NCBI RefSeq assembly: GCF_020907985.1
Contig: NZ_JAJJPA010000025.1
Span: 1 to 64,000, forward strand
Length of the DNA stretch: 64,000 nucleotides
Direction of reading: 5' to 3'
Source of the DNA: Kitasatospora humi
Lineage (GTDB): Bacteria; Actinomycetota; Actinomycetes; Streptomycetales; Streptomycetaceae
Made by a program: the position numbers and the translations under genes
The notes under the pieces: model-generated
The model's database searches: none
What the model was told of the DNA's origin: nothing
Seen by the model: only the letters and a program-made list of their open reading frames with translations
In this document: in pieces, positions 52,741 through 60,569 of the stretch
Position numbering within the stretch: position 1 is the first letter of the stretch
Layout of the letters: each line of letters begins with the position of its first letter

Positions 52741-54029
52741 CGGTCGTCGGCTGGGCCGCCGTCGCGCCCACCCTCGTCAGACGGGGTGGGCGCGGTCCTA
52801 CTGCGCAGGGGCGACAGGAACGCGGGCAGGAAGCTCAGCGTCATGCCGAACGCACCGATCCACAGGGTGGTCGGCGCTCCGAAGGCGGCGCCCGACGCTC
52901 CGCCCAGGAGGCCACCCAGCGGCAGACCGCCCCAGGACACGAACCGCGCCGTCGCACTCGCCCGGCCCAGCAACCGGTCCGGGGTGAGGGCCTGCTGCAG
53001 GCTCGACTGGGCCACCACTCGGACCACTCCGCCCAGCGACAGCGCCGCGAGGCCGACAGCTGCCACGTACAGGCTCACACCGCCACCGGGCCGGACCACT
53101 GGCATCAGCACCGTCAACGGGCAAGTGACGAGCGGCGCGAGCCAGATGGCCGGACCCCGGCCCACCCGCTGAGCGACCGGCGCGGCCACCAGGGCGCCCA
53201 GCAGGGCACCGCAGCCCATCCCCGAGAGGACCAGGCCCACAGCGAAGGCGCCGAGGCCCAACTCCCGCTCCAGGAAGACCAGCAGCATCGTCTGGTACAT
53301 CACCAGGAAGAGGTTGAAGACCGCGTCCCCCAAGACGATCGCGCGCAACGCGGGATGTCGGGCGACGAACCTCAACCCCTCCGTGACCTCAAGGCGCAGC
53401 CGGGGACTCCCGGTCGGCTCCGGCCTGCACTCCTGAGCGCGAATGGTGGCTGCGAGCAGGCCGGACAGGGCCATCCCGGCCGAACTTGCCAGCAGCGTCG
53501 CGGGGGCGCTGACCGCGCCGACCAGTGGGGCCGCCACCACCGGGCCGCTGATACTGGTCACCGAGCGGATCGCCGAGAGCCGTGAGTTGCCCTCGACCAG
53601 CCGGCCGCGCCCCACCAGGTGCGGCAGATAGCTGACATATGCGACATCGAAGAAGACGGTCAGCACGCCGTGCACCAGCGCGATCGCGTAGAGCCACCAG
53701 ACCGTCAGGCGGCCGGCCCACCACGCCAGCGGTATCGCCAGCAGGACCAACGCGCGCACCAGATCCGCGCCGATCATCACCGTTCGCTTCCGCATCCGGT
53801 CCACCCAGGCGCCGGCCGGCAGTCCGACCAGGAGGGAGCCGGCCGTGGTCATCGCCGTCAGCAGACCGACCTGGAAGGGATCCGCCCGCAAGGCCGTGAT
53901 CGCCACCAGTGGCAGTGCCAGGAAGGCGATCCGGTCGCCGAGTTGACCGAGCGCCGTGGCGGCGAACAGCCGACCGAAATCCGGGTCGCGCAGCAGCCCG
54001 AACCGGGAGGGCCGTGGCATGCCAGTCAC
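52719..54029 (-). CDS. MFS transporter
   Basis: A 436-residue 12-helix MFS protein. LFAATALGQLGDRIAFLALP at the start, GLPAGAWVDRMRKRTVMIG (motif A) after helix 2, and RSVTSISGPVVAAPLVGAVS. This resembles the enterobactin exporter-like MFS group. The GTG start has GGAG six bases upstream. The GntR gene precedes it on the same strand by 25 bp, probably as its repressor in one operon. Confidence 0.85.
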   Translation of the reverse strand: MTGMPRPSRFGLLRDPDFGRLFAATALGQLGDRIAFLALPLVAITALRADPFQVGLLTAMTTAGSLLVGLPAGAWVDRMRKRTVMIGADLVRALVLLAIPLAWWAGRLTVWWLYAIALVHGVLTVFFDVAYVSYLPHLVGRGRLVEGNSRLSAIRSVTSISGPVVAAPLVGAVSAPATLLASSAGMALSGLLAATIRAQECRPEPTGSPRLRLEVTEGLRFVARHPALRAIVLGDAVFNLFLVMYQTMLLVFLERELGLGAFAVGLVLSGMGCGALLGALVAAPVAQRVGRGPAIWLAPLVTCPLTVLMPVVRPGGGVSLYVAAVGLAALSLGGVVRVVAQSSLQQALTPDRLLGRASATARFVSWGGLPLGGLLGGASGAAFGAPTTLWIGAFGMTLSFLPAFLSPLRSRTAPTPSDEGGRDGGPADDRQPSEAR

Positions 54030-54054
54030 ATCGATCTCCGAACTGCCGTTTCAG

Positions 54055-54801
54055 TTAGGACGGCTGGACGATCCCGAACTCGTAGACCACTGCTCGGTGT
54101 CGGTCCGGGATGACCATGTCGGCGGTCTCCACCGGCCGTCCGTCGGTGTCGTAGATGGTCCGCTCGATCGCCAGGACCAGATCCCCGGGCCCGATCCCCA
54201 GCAGGTGCGCCTGTGCTGGAGTGGCACGAGCCGGACGCGGCACCTCCACCACGGTCTCGACCCGCACGCCGATGGAGCGCATCCGCTCGACCACCCCCCT
54301 GCCCGCGAGCGGGCCCTGCTCGGGCAGGAGGATCGGCGTGCCTGCGGTGATCGCCATCGGCTCCCAGGAACAGGAGAGTTGCACGGGCTGGCCATCGGCG
54401 AGGAACTCGTAGTGCGTGGTCACGCAGAGGTCCCCGGGCCGGATCGCGAGCCGCTCGGCGATCTCCTCCGTGGCGGGCACGCGCAGTCGGCTGTCCGCGT
54501 CCCAGGCACTGGCTCGTCCGCGCTCGGCCAGGCCCGTGCGGGAGCCGGCGCGATGTCGCGAGCGGACCATCAGCAGGCGCTCGCGCGGCGTCCGGACGTA
54601 GGTGCCCGAGCCCGCCCGCCCTTCGAGGAGGCCCTCGACGATCAGCCGCTCCATGGCCCGCTGCGTGACGTTCCGCCCGACTCCGAACTGCTCGGCCAGG
54701 CGCGCCCGGGACGGCAGCCGCTGGCCAACCGGCCACTCTCCCCGAAGGATCCGTGTGCGCAGCGCGTCGGCTACGGCAAGGTACGGCGCGTCTCGGGGCA
54801 T
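54055..54801 (-). CDS. GntR-family regulator with UTRA domain
   Basis: A 248-residue protein. N-terminal GntR winged helix (YLAVADALRTRILRGEWPVG and LAEQFGVGRNVTQRAMERLI) and a C-terminal UTRA-like sensor (VPATEEIAERLAIRPGDLCV, LVLAIERTIYDTDGRPVETA). First gene of a pair with the MFS gene, suggesting metabolite-controlled export. Divergent from the CMD gene; the shared upstream region holds the ECF41-type promoter. Confidence 0.88.
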   Translation of the reverse strand: MPRDAPYLAVADALRTRILRGEWPVGQRLPSRARLAEQFGVGRNVTQRAMERLIVEGLLEGRAGSGTYVRTPRERLLMVRSRHRAGSRTGLAERGRASAWDADSRLRVPATEEIAERLAIRPGDLCVTTHYEFLADGQPVQLSCSWEPMAITAGTPILLPEQGPLAGRGVVERMRSIGVRVETVVEVPRPARATPAQAHLLGIGPGDLVLAIERTIYDTDGRPVETADMVIPDRHRAVVYEFGIVQPS

Positions 54802-55000
54802 CTGCGACTCTCCCTGCTGGTTCCGGGCGACGGCAGCAAGCTAGTGCACCTGCGGAAAGCTGATGGAGTAGCCAACCGCCCGGGCACCAAGGCTGCTACG
54901 CCTGAGACCTTTGGGCACAGCCCGCAGACCTGCGCGAGTACCGCGCCGCCCCCACCGGCCGCACCGAGTGGGACCGCGCACGGAATTCCTTCCGGTTGTC

Positions 55001-55027
55001 TGTCACATCCGGCCGCTGCGGTCCGTC
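55001..55027 (+). promoter_or_regulatory. ECF41-type promoter upstream of the CMD gene
   Basis: TGTCACA at 55001-55007, then exactly 16 bp, then CGTC at 55024-55027, matching the published ECF41 consensus (TGTCACA-N16-CGTC), which is known to drive carboxymuconolactone decarboxylase-type genes. The start codon is 48 bp downstream. No ECF41 sigma gene is adjacent. Confidence 0.8.
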
Positions 55028-55075
55028 GAGGCAGTGAAGGCAACGACAACCGCAACGACCGGAGGACAGACCGCC

Positions 55076-55588
55076 ATGGCTGTTGAGAGCACCACCAGCG
55101 CCGCCGCCGACAAGCTGACCGCCTCGCGCCTGCCCAACCCAGCCAGGCTGGTTCCCGAACTGGGCGTGGCGGGCGGCGCGTTGTCCAAGGCCGTCGGCAA
55201 CGGTTCGGTGCCGCAGAGCACCGTTGACCTGATCCAGCTGCGGGCCGGCCAGATCGTCGGCAACACCTACCTGACCGCGCTGCACACCAAGAGCCTGCGT
55301 GCGGCCGGGGAGTCGCAGGAGCGCATCGACGCGGTCGCCTCCTGGCAGGACGCCCCTTGTTTCACCGAGGGCGAGGCCGTGGCGCTGGCCCTGGTGGAGG
55401 CCGTGCTCCAGCCCGCCATCCACGGCGAGCGGGTCCCCGACGCGCTCTTCGCCCGCGCCGCCGAGCACTACGACGAGAAGGCCCTGGTCACCCTCGCCCT
55501 CGCGATCGGCCAGGTCAACTTCTTCATCCCGCTCGCCCTGATCGGCAAGCCCCTCCCGGGCGTCAAGCCGTCGGAGCAGTGGACCTGA
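55076..55588 (+). CDS. Carboxymuconolactone decarboxylase-family (AhpD-like) protein without catalytic Cys
   Basis: A 170-residue protein from the ATG at 55076 (GGAGG upstream). LIQLRAGQIVGNTYLTALHT and SLRAAGESQERIDAVASWQ lie where AhpD/CMD proteins have CxxC-x3-H; here the two Cys are Asn and Leu, leaving only the His. TEGEAVALALVEAVL and IGQVNFFIPLALIGKP complete the fold. Peroxidase-type chemistry is therefore unlikely. ECF41-linked genes of this group are common; see the promoter at 55001. Confidence 0.85.
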   Translation: MAVESTTSAAADKLTASRLPNPARLVPELGVAGGALSKAVGNGSVPQSTVDLIQLRAGQIVGNTYLTALHTKSLRAAGESQERIDAVASWQDAPCFTEGEAVALALVEAVLQPAIHGERVPDALFARAAEHYDEKALVTLALAIGQVNFFIPLALIGKPLPGVKPSEQWT

Positions 55589-55622
55589 GTCCGGGCCCGG
55601 CGGATCCACGTCCGCACGGCGG

Positions 55623-55667
55623 CAGGGGCGTCAGCGATTACCAGATCCAGTCGCGCTGACGCCCCTG
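55623..55667. terminator. Bidirectional hairpin between CMD and quinone oxidoreductase
   Basis: CAGGGGCGTCAGCG at 55623-55636 with its perfect complement at 55654-55667 (14 bp) and a 17-base loop, between two convergent genes. Confidence 0.85.
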
Positions 55668-55751
55668 TGCTTCGAATACGGGCCCGGGCGAGGGGCCGTC
55701 GAACCGTGTGGCGCCCGATGGCCGCGGTCCGACGGCCCGTCGGTGTCCGTA

Positions 55752-56741
55752 CTACTCGCCCGCCACCCGCAGCAGCAACTTGCCGGTGGTGGTGCGGGAT
55801 TCGATCAGGCGGTGCGCCTCGGCGACCTCGGCCAGCGGGAGTTCGGCGCTGATCAGCGGATCGACGGAGCCATCGGCGACCAGGGCGAAGGCGCGGGCGG
55901 TGAGGGCGCGCAGCTCGTCGGGGTCGCGCTGGGACAGTTCCAGGATGGACATCCCAGCGACGGTCCGGCCCGGGTTGAGGTCGTTCTGGCCCACCTGCCA
56001 CGGGGTGCCCCCGCCGGCGTTGCCGAACGAGATCAGGCGGCCGAAGGTCTGGAGGGCGGCCAGGCTCTCGCGGAAGGTGTCGCCGCCCACCGAGTCCAGC
56101 GCGAGGTCCACGCCCCGCCCGTCGGTCAGGCTGCGCACGGCCTGGGCGGTGAACTCGGCGCCCACGAGCACGTGGTCGTAACCGGTCTTCAACGCGTACT
56201 CCGCCTTCGCCGGGGCGGAGACAACGCCCAGCACCCGGCCCGCTCCCGCCAGCTTCGCCAACTGGCCGACGACACCGCCGACTCCGCCCGCCGCGCTCTG
56301 GACCAGGACCGACTCACCGGGCTGGAGCCGACCGATCTCGTGCAACAGGGCGTGTGCCGTCGGCAGCACGGTCGGCAGCGCGGCCGCGGTGCGCAGGGAG
56401 ACGCCCTCGGGCAGGGCGAAGACCGTGTCGGCGTCGGCCACCGCGACCTCGGCATAGCCGCCGAACCGGGTGAGCGCGGCAACGGGCAGGCCGGGTCGCA
56501 GGCCGTAGGCCTCGGGGACGCCCTCGCCGACGGCGCGGATCCGACCGGAGACCTCCAGACCGGGCTGGAACGGCAGCGACGGGACGCGGTAGCCGCTGCC
56601 ACGAGCCTTCAGTTCGGCGAAGTTGACGCCCGCGTACGCAACATCGATGCTCACCTGTCCGGGACCCGGCTCGGGCACCGGCAGCTCGGTGAGCTGCAGA
56701 ACCTCGGGGCCGCCGAACTCCTCCACCACGATCGCGCGCAT
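55752..56741 (-). CDS. Quinone oxidoreductase (zinc-independent MDR family)
   Basis: A 329-residue protein from the ATG at 56741 (GGAGGG upstream). MRAIVVEEFGGPEVLQLTEL, VAYAGVNFAELKARG and VLVQSAAGGVGGVVGQLAK (the NADPH loop GxGGxG form) are typical of the QOR/MDR2 branch without catalytic zinc. It reduces quinones or enones with NADPH. Divergent from the ArsR gene at 56910, with operator-like repeats between them; the ArsR protein is its likely repressor. Confidence 0.88.
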   Translation of the reverse strand: MRAIVVEEFGGPEVLQLTELPVPEPGPGQVSIDVAYAGVNFAELKARGSGYRVPSLPFQPGLEVSGRIRAVGEGVPEAYGLRPGLPVAALTRFGGYAEVAVADADTVFALPEGVSLRTAAALPTVLPTAHALLHEIGRLQPGESVLVQSAAGGVGGVVGQLAKLAGAGRVLGVVSAPAKAEYALKTGYDHVLVGAEFTAQAVRSLTDGRGVDLALDSVGGDTFRESLAALQTFGRLISFGNAGGGTPWQVGQNDLNPGRTVAGMSILELSQRDPDELRALTARAFALVADGSVDPLISAELPLAEVAEAHRLIESRTTTGKLLLRVAGE

Positions 56742-56794
56742 TCGCCTCTTCCCTCCGTTGTGAGCGCCCGTCATTGAGGACGGGTAGCCCCTGG

Positions 56795-56843
56795 GTGTTC
56801 AATGGGTATCGAACACTTTGAGTGTACGGACTTGATCGAACAC
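56795..56843. promoter_or_regulatory. GTGTTC/GAACAC half-sites between qor and arsR-type genes
   Basis: GTGTTC at 56795-56800 and GAACAC at 56811-56816 form an inverted repeat with a ten-base spacer; a further GAACAC lies at 56838-56843. They sit in the divergent promoter region and suit an ArsR-type dimer. Confidence 0.5.
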
Positions 56844-56909
56844 TCGGCAAGAGGCGGAAGCCGCAGCCAAGGGTCCGGAAGCCAAGAGGGAAGCCCAGGG
56901 AGGAGAGTC

Positions 56910-57221
56910 ATGGGTCACCGCGCGGAACCTGAACACACCCACCCCGACGACGTTCCGGTGCAGGCCGTCTTCGCGGCGCTCGCGGATCCGGTGCGGCTCG
57001 GGATCGTGCGTGAGCTGGCCGGGTCACCGGAGTGGACAAGGGCCTGCGGTAGTTTCGACGTGCCGGTCGGAAAGGCAGCGCTCAGCCACCACTTCGCGGT
57101 GCTGCGGTCGGCAGGACTGATCGAGCAGCGGGACGACGGCGCCAAGCGGGTCAACCGGCTGCGGTGCGCCGAGTTCGAGGCCCGTTTTCCGGGGCTGCTG
57201 GATCTTGTGGTGCGTGGCTGA
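56910..57221 (+). CDS. ArsR-family transcriptional regulator
   Basis: A 103-residue protein from the ATG at 56910 (GGAG upstream). The winged helix is VFAALADPVRLGIVRELAGS followed by GKAALSHHFAVLRSAGLIEQ and RDDGAKRVNRLR. It has Cys only at residue 47 (RACGSF) and one near the end, so metal binding is not obvious and it may sense an electrophile or quinone. Divergent from the quinone oxidoreductase, which it probably represses. Confidence 0.88.
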   Translation: MGHRAEPEHTHPDDVPVQAVFAALADPVRLGIVRELAGSPEWTRACGSFDVPVGKAALSHHFAVLRSAGLIEQRDDGAKRVNRLRCAEFEARFPGLLDLVVRG

Positions 57222-57244
57222 CGGCGAGTGGGAGGCAGGGGCGA

Positions 57245-57778
57245 GTGGGGGACGTGGTGGAGAGCGAATACCGGGTGCGGCGCCGGGAATCGGCCGACCT
57301 GGACGGCTGCGTACGAGCGCTGGCTGAGGTGCACGAGGCCGATGGATATCCGATGGTCTGGCCCGATCGGCCCGCCGACTGGCTGGCCGAGGACGACCAA
57401 CTGGCCTGCTGGGTGGCGGTCGCGCCGGACGGCGCGGTGGTCGGCCATGCGGCGCTGGCCCCGGGGGTCGCTTCCTCGGCGGCGCACGTCTGGGCCGAAC
57501 GGACCGGTCGGACAGCGGACCGAACCGGGGCGCTGAGCCGTCTCTATGTCGCCCCGGCGGCGCGCGGCCATGGTCTGGGTGCCCGACTCCTCGCCGCCGC
57601 CGTCGACTACGTCCGTGCGGCAGGTCTCTGGCCGGTCCTCGATGTGGTGACGACCAATGGTGCGGCCATCGAACTGTATGAACGTCAAGGCTGGCAGCGG
57701 TTGATGACTGCCGATCAGCGATGGCCCGACGGCCAGGTGGTGGCGGTGCACTGCTACGCGCTGCGGGAAGCCGGGTAG
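57245..57778 (+). CDS. GNAT-family N-acetyltransferase
   Basis: About 177 residues with the GNAT acetyl-CoA loop RLYVAPAARGHGLGARLLAA and NGAAIELYERQGWQRL at the end. YRVRRRESADLDGCVRALAE starts the fold. Starts with one of several GTGs (57245, 57254 or 57257); GGAGG lies nine bases before 57245. It lies 23 bp after the ArsR gene and may share its transcript. Substrate unknown. Confidence 0.85.
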   Translation: MGDVVESEYRVRRRESADLDGCVRALAEVHEADGYPMVWPDRPADWLAEDDQLACWVAVAPDGAVVGHAALAPGVASSAAHVWAERTGRTADRTGALSRLYVAPAARGHGLGARLLAAAVDYVRAAGLWPVLDVVTTNGAAIELYERQGWQRLMTADQRWPDGQVVAVHCYALREAG

Positions 57779-57843
57779 GTTGCCAGGAGCCGGGTGGAAA
57801 ACCGGCTCGCAGTGGGATCACGCCGGATTGTACGGTCCGCTCC

Positions 57844-58494
57844 ATGACTACTGATGATCATGACGTGCTGGGGCGCGCGGCAGCGGACCTCGAAGTCGCG
57901 GTGCGCTCGGCGGTCGGAGCGCTGACTCCACTTTCGGCGGCCGACTGGTCGGTGCCGGCGGGGGAGTTGAGCTGGGACTGCTGGGAGACGATCGAGCACC
58001 TGGCTGACGGGCTGTTCGCCTATGCCCTGCAATTGGGCCCGGTGCGGCCGCCATTGGACCACTTCGTGCAGCTGGGTTGGCGACGGAGCCGGCCGGATGC
58101 GCCGCCGCTGGCGATCTCGGTGGACCGGGAGGCCGGCCCGGCGGCGCTGGTGGAGGTGGTTGAGGCTGCCGGCGCGGTGCTGACGGCGATGGTGCGCACC
58201 GCCGCACCGACAGTGCGGGCCTTCCACGCCTACGGGGTGTCGGATCCGGAGGGGTTCGCGGCGATGGGTGTGGTCGAGGCCCTGGTGCACACGGAAGACG
58301 TGGTGCGCGGTCTCGGTGTCGAGTGGGCACCGCCGACGGGACCCTGCGCACGGGCCCTCGCCCGCCTCTTCCCGGAAGTCGCGGTGGGCGCCGACCCATG
58401 GGCCACCCTGCGCTGGGCCACCGGCCGTGCCGACCTGCCGGAGCAGCCGGGGCGGCGGGCGTTCGATCGCTGGCACAGTGCGCCGCTGGGGTGA
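57844..58494 (+). CDS. DinB/maleylpyruvate isomerase N-terminal-like protein
   Basis: A 216-residue protein: VRSAVGALTPLSAADWSVPA, LSWDCWETIEHLADGLFAYA, MGVVEALVHTEDVVRGLGVE and RATLRWATGRADLP-like end. The His of IEHLADG and of LVHTEDV are the metal ligands of the mycothiol-dependent maleylpyruvate isomerase-type DinB fold. No C-terminal SCP-like domain is attached. Function unresolved. Confidence 0.8.
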   Translation: MTTDDHDVLGRAAADLEVAVRSAVGALTPLSAADWSVPAGELSWDCWETIEHLADGLFAYALQLGPVRPPLDHFVQLGWRRSRPDAPPLAISVDREAGPAALVEVVEAAGAVLTAMVRTAAPTVRAFHAYGVSDPEGFAAMGVVEALVHTEDVVRGLGVEWAPPTGPCARALARLFPEVAVGADPWATLRWATGRADLPEQPGRRAFDRWHSAPLG

Positions 58495-58502
58495 GGGAGC
58501 CG

Positions 58503-58975
58503 CATTAATAATGCCCATTAGCAATGGTGGCGGCGGGGAGCGGGCAGGTGGGCTTGATGGGCTGCATTAATAATGCCCATTAGTAACGCCTGCGGCGCTG
58601 AAGGCCCCGTCGGCAGCTGGGCAAGAAGCCGGTGCAGGGGCGGCGTGGAAGCCGGGGCGCCGGGCTTCCGGGTGGCGCATTGGCCTCAGAAGTGCGGCTG
58701 GTTAATAATGCGCAGTATTAACCAGCTCGGCCACAGCGGGCGCCCGCCGTCTTGCGCCGTCGGACGTCCCCTCGGGCGGCGGAAGGACCGGAGTCGATCC
58801 GGTTCAACCAGTGGGGGCCGCGTGAGTTCGTTGTCCCCGATGCGCTTCCGGTGCGCGGGTGGCGGCCTCCGCCTTCGCCGCAGTTCAGGGGCGTTCTCCT
58901 GCTCGGTGCGGGCGGACGTAATGCTGCCCATTATTAGTCCGTCGGTCGCAGCGTATTAATGCCCACCATTACTAC
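58503..58975 (+). repeat. Five dispersed copies of the AT-rich palindromic element
   Basis: Copies near 58503-58524, 58564-58585, 58697-58726, 58918-58936 and 58952-58974. The first two read ATTAATAATGCCCATTAG; the third is a perfect inverted repeat with 11-bp arms GCTGGTTAATA and TATTAACCAGC; the last two are partly degenerate. They match the elements in the carboxyltransferase linker at 31703-31915. Confidence 0.88.
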
Positions 58976-58998
58976 CCCTCCGCTCATTGGCTCGACAG

Positions 58999-59019
58999 TT
59001 AGCTCTCAATGAGAGATAA
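58999..59019. promoter_or_regulatory. MarR-type operator palindrome
   Basis: TTAGCTCTCA and TGAGAGATAA around a central A (58999-59019): 9 of 10 positions symmetric, with a perfect CTCTCA/TGAGAG core. It ends nine bases before the MarR start codon, ideal for autoregulation. Confidence 0.75.
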
Positions 59020-59028
59020 GCTGCCCAT

Positions 59029-59520
59029 ATGACGATCCCTCGCGCCGCGTCTCCCGGGCCCACTGACACGGCCCTGGCTGACGACTTCAGCGCGCTGCTC
59101 GTAGGCATACAGCGCCTGGTACGCCGCAAGCTGCGCCAAGGGCAGGTTGAGCCGCGGTTGCGCGGCGCCCATGTCGAGTTGCTCCGGCTGGTGATGGACA
59201 CCCCCGGGCTACGAGTCTCGGATGCCGCAAAGGAGCTCTGCCTCGCCGGGAACTCGGTCTCCACTCTGGTCAATCAGCTGGTCACCCAGGGGCTGCTGCA
59301 GCGCGAGGTCGACCCGGCCGACCGCCGGGCTGCCCGGCTGTTCGCCACCGACGAGGCCGTCGAGCGGATCGGTGCCTGGCGGGCCAAGCGTGCGGCGCTG
59401 ATCGAGACTGTGGTGGCCGATCTGTCCACTTCCGACCAGGCAGCGCTCGCCGCCGCGCTGCCCGCGCTGCGCGGCGTCGCCAACGGCCTGCGAGCCCAGC
59501 TAGGGGAGGACGCCCGATGA
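59029..59520 (+). CDS. MarR-family transcriptional regulator
   Basis: A 163-residue MarR protein: GIQRLVRRKLRQGQVEPRLR, VELLRLVMDTPGLRVSDAAK, and the recognition helix NSVSTLVNQLVTQGLLQREV, followed by the wing DPADRRAARLFATDEA. Its ATG is nine bases after an operator palindrome, so it probably represses its own operon. It overlaps the ABC ATPase gene by four bases. Confidence 0.92.
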   Translation: MTIPRAASPGPTDTALADDFSALLVGIQRLVRRKLRQGQVEPRLRGAHVELLRLVMDTPGLRVSDAAKELCLAGNSVSTLVNQLVTQGLLQREVDPADRRAARLFATDEAVERIGAWRAKRAALIETVVADLSTSDQAALAAALPALRGVANGLRAQLGEDAR

Positions 59521-60569
59521 CCAGTACCGAGAACGCGACCAACGCGTCCCACGCGACCAACGCGTCCCACGCGACCAACGGGTCCCACGCGACCAACGGG
59601 TCCCACGCGACCAACGGGTCCCACGCGACCAACGGGTCCCATGCGGCCAACACGTCCCACGCGGCCACCGTCACCGCTGCGGTTTCGCCCACCGCCGCAC
59701 CGGGCCCTGCTCCCGACGCCGGCGCTTCCTCCGAAGCCGTGGTCTGCCGTGGCCTGGAGTACTCGTTCCATGGGCGCCGCAGCAAGAGCACCAAGGCGGT
59801 CGACGGCGTGGACCTCATCGTTCGTACCGGCGAGGTCTTCGGCCTGCTCGGCCCCAATGGCGCCGGCAAGACCACCACCATCCGCGCCATCACCACGCTG
59901 CTCCCGGTGCCCAGCGGCATGGTCCAGGTCTTCGGGTACGACACCGCGCGCCGCCGGATGGAGGTCCGCCGACTGCTCGGGTACGTGCCCCAGCAACTGT
60001 CCGCCGAAGCGGGGTTGACGGGCAGGGAGAACGTCGCGCTGTTCGCCCGGGTCTTCGACGTGCCGCATGCCGAGCGGGCCGAGCGGGTGGCCCAGGCACT
60101 GGCCGCGGTCGACCTGACCGAGGCCGCCGACCGGATGTGCGGCACCTACTCCGGCGGTATGGTCCGCCGCCTCGAACTCGCGCAGGCCCTGGTCAGCGCG
60201 CCGCGCCTGCTGGTGCTGGACGAGCCCACCATCGGCCTCGACCCGATCGCCCGCACCAGCGTCTGGGAGTGCATCGACGCGGTCCGCCGCGCGACCGGCA
60301 TGACCGTGCTGGTCACCACCCACTACATGGACGAGGCCGACCAGTACTGCGACCGGCTGGGCTTGATGGACCGCGGCAAGATCCGCGCTCTGGGCACGCC
60401 GGAGGAGTTGAAGTCCTGGGTCCGTGAACAGGCCCCGGAACACCCCGACCCCAGCCTCGACGACGTCTTCCGCCACTTCGCCGGACGTGATCTGGCGCGC
60501 GGTCAAGCCTCGGAAGGAGATTTCCGCGATGTCCGCCGTACCCGCCGAACCGCGTCCCGTGTCGGCTGA
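59517..60569 (+). CDS. ABC transporter ATP-binding protein (DrrA-type)
   Basis: A 350-residue ATPase. Walker A GPNGAGKTTT, Q-loop VPQQLSAEAGL, signature YSGGMVRRLELAQAL, Walker B LLVLDEPTIGLD and H-loop TTHYMDEADQY. The first 45 residues are seven hexapeptide repeats (ATNASH/ATNGSH), encoded by 18-bp tandem repeats. The C-terminus lies in a 41-bp overlap with the permease gene. Pairs with the ABC-2 permease as a drug exporter under MarR control. Confidence 0.92.
   Translation: MTSTENATNASHATNASHATNGSHATNGSHATNGSHATNGSHAANTSHAATVTAAVSPTAAPGPAPDAGASSEAVVCRGLEYSFHGRRSKSTKAVDGVDLIVRTGEVFGLLGPNGAGKTTTIRAITTLLPVPSGMVQVFGYDTARRRMEVRRLLGYVPQQLSAEAGLTGRENVALFARVFDVPHAERAERVAQALAAVDLTEAADRMCGTYSGGMVRRLELAQALVSAPRLLVLDEPTIGLDPIARTSVWECIDAVRRATGMTVLVTTHYMDEADQYCDRLGLMDRGKIRALGTPEELKSWVREQAPEHPDPSLDDVFRHFAGRDLARGQASEGDFRDVRRTRRTASRVG

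Larger units (their letters stand above)
58495..59028. other. Intergenic region with repeats before the MarR-ABC operon
   Basis: 534 bp without a gene between two plus-strand genes. It contains five AT-rich palindromic elements (separate entry), a GGAAGCC/GGCTTCC hairpin at 58647-58669 and the MarR operator. Short frames beginning MPISN arise inside the first two elements. Confidence 0.6.
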
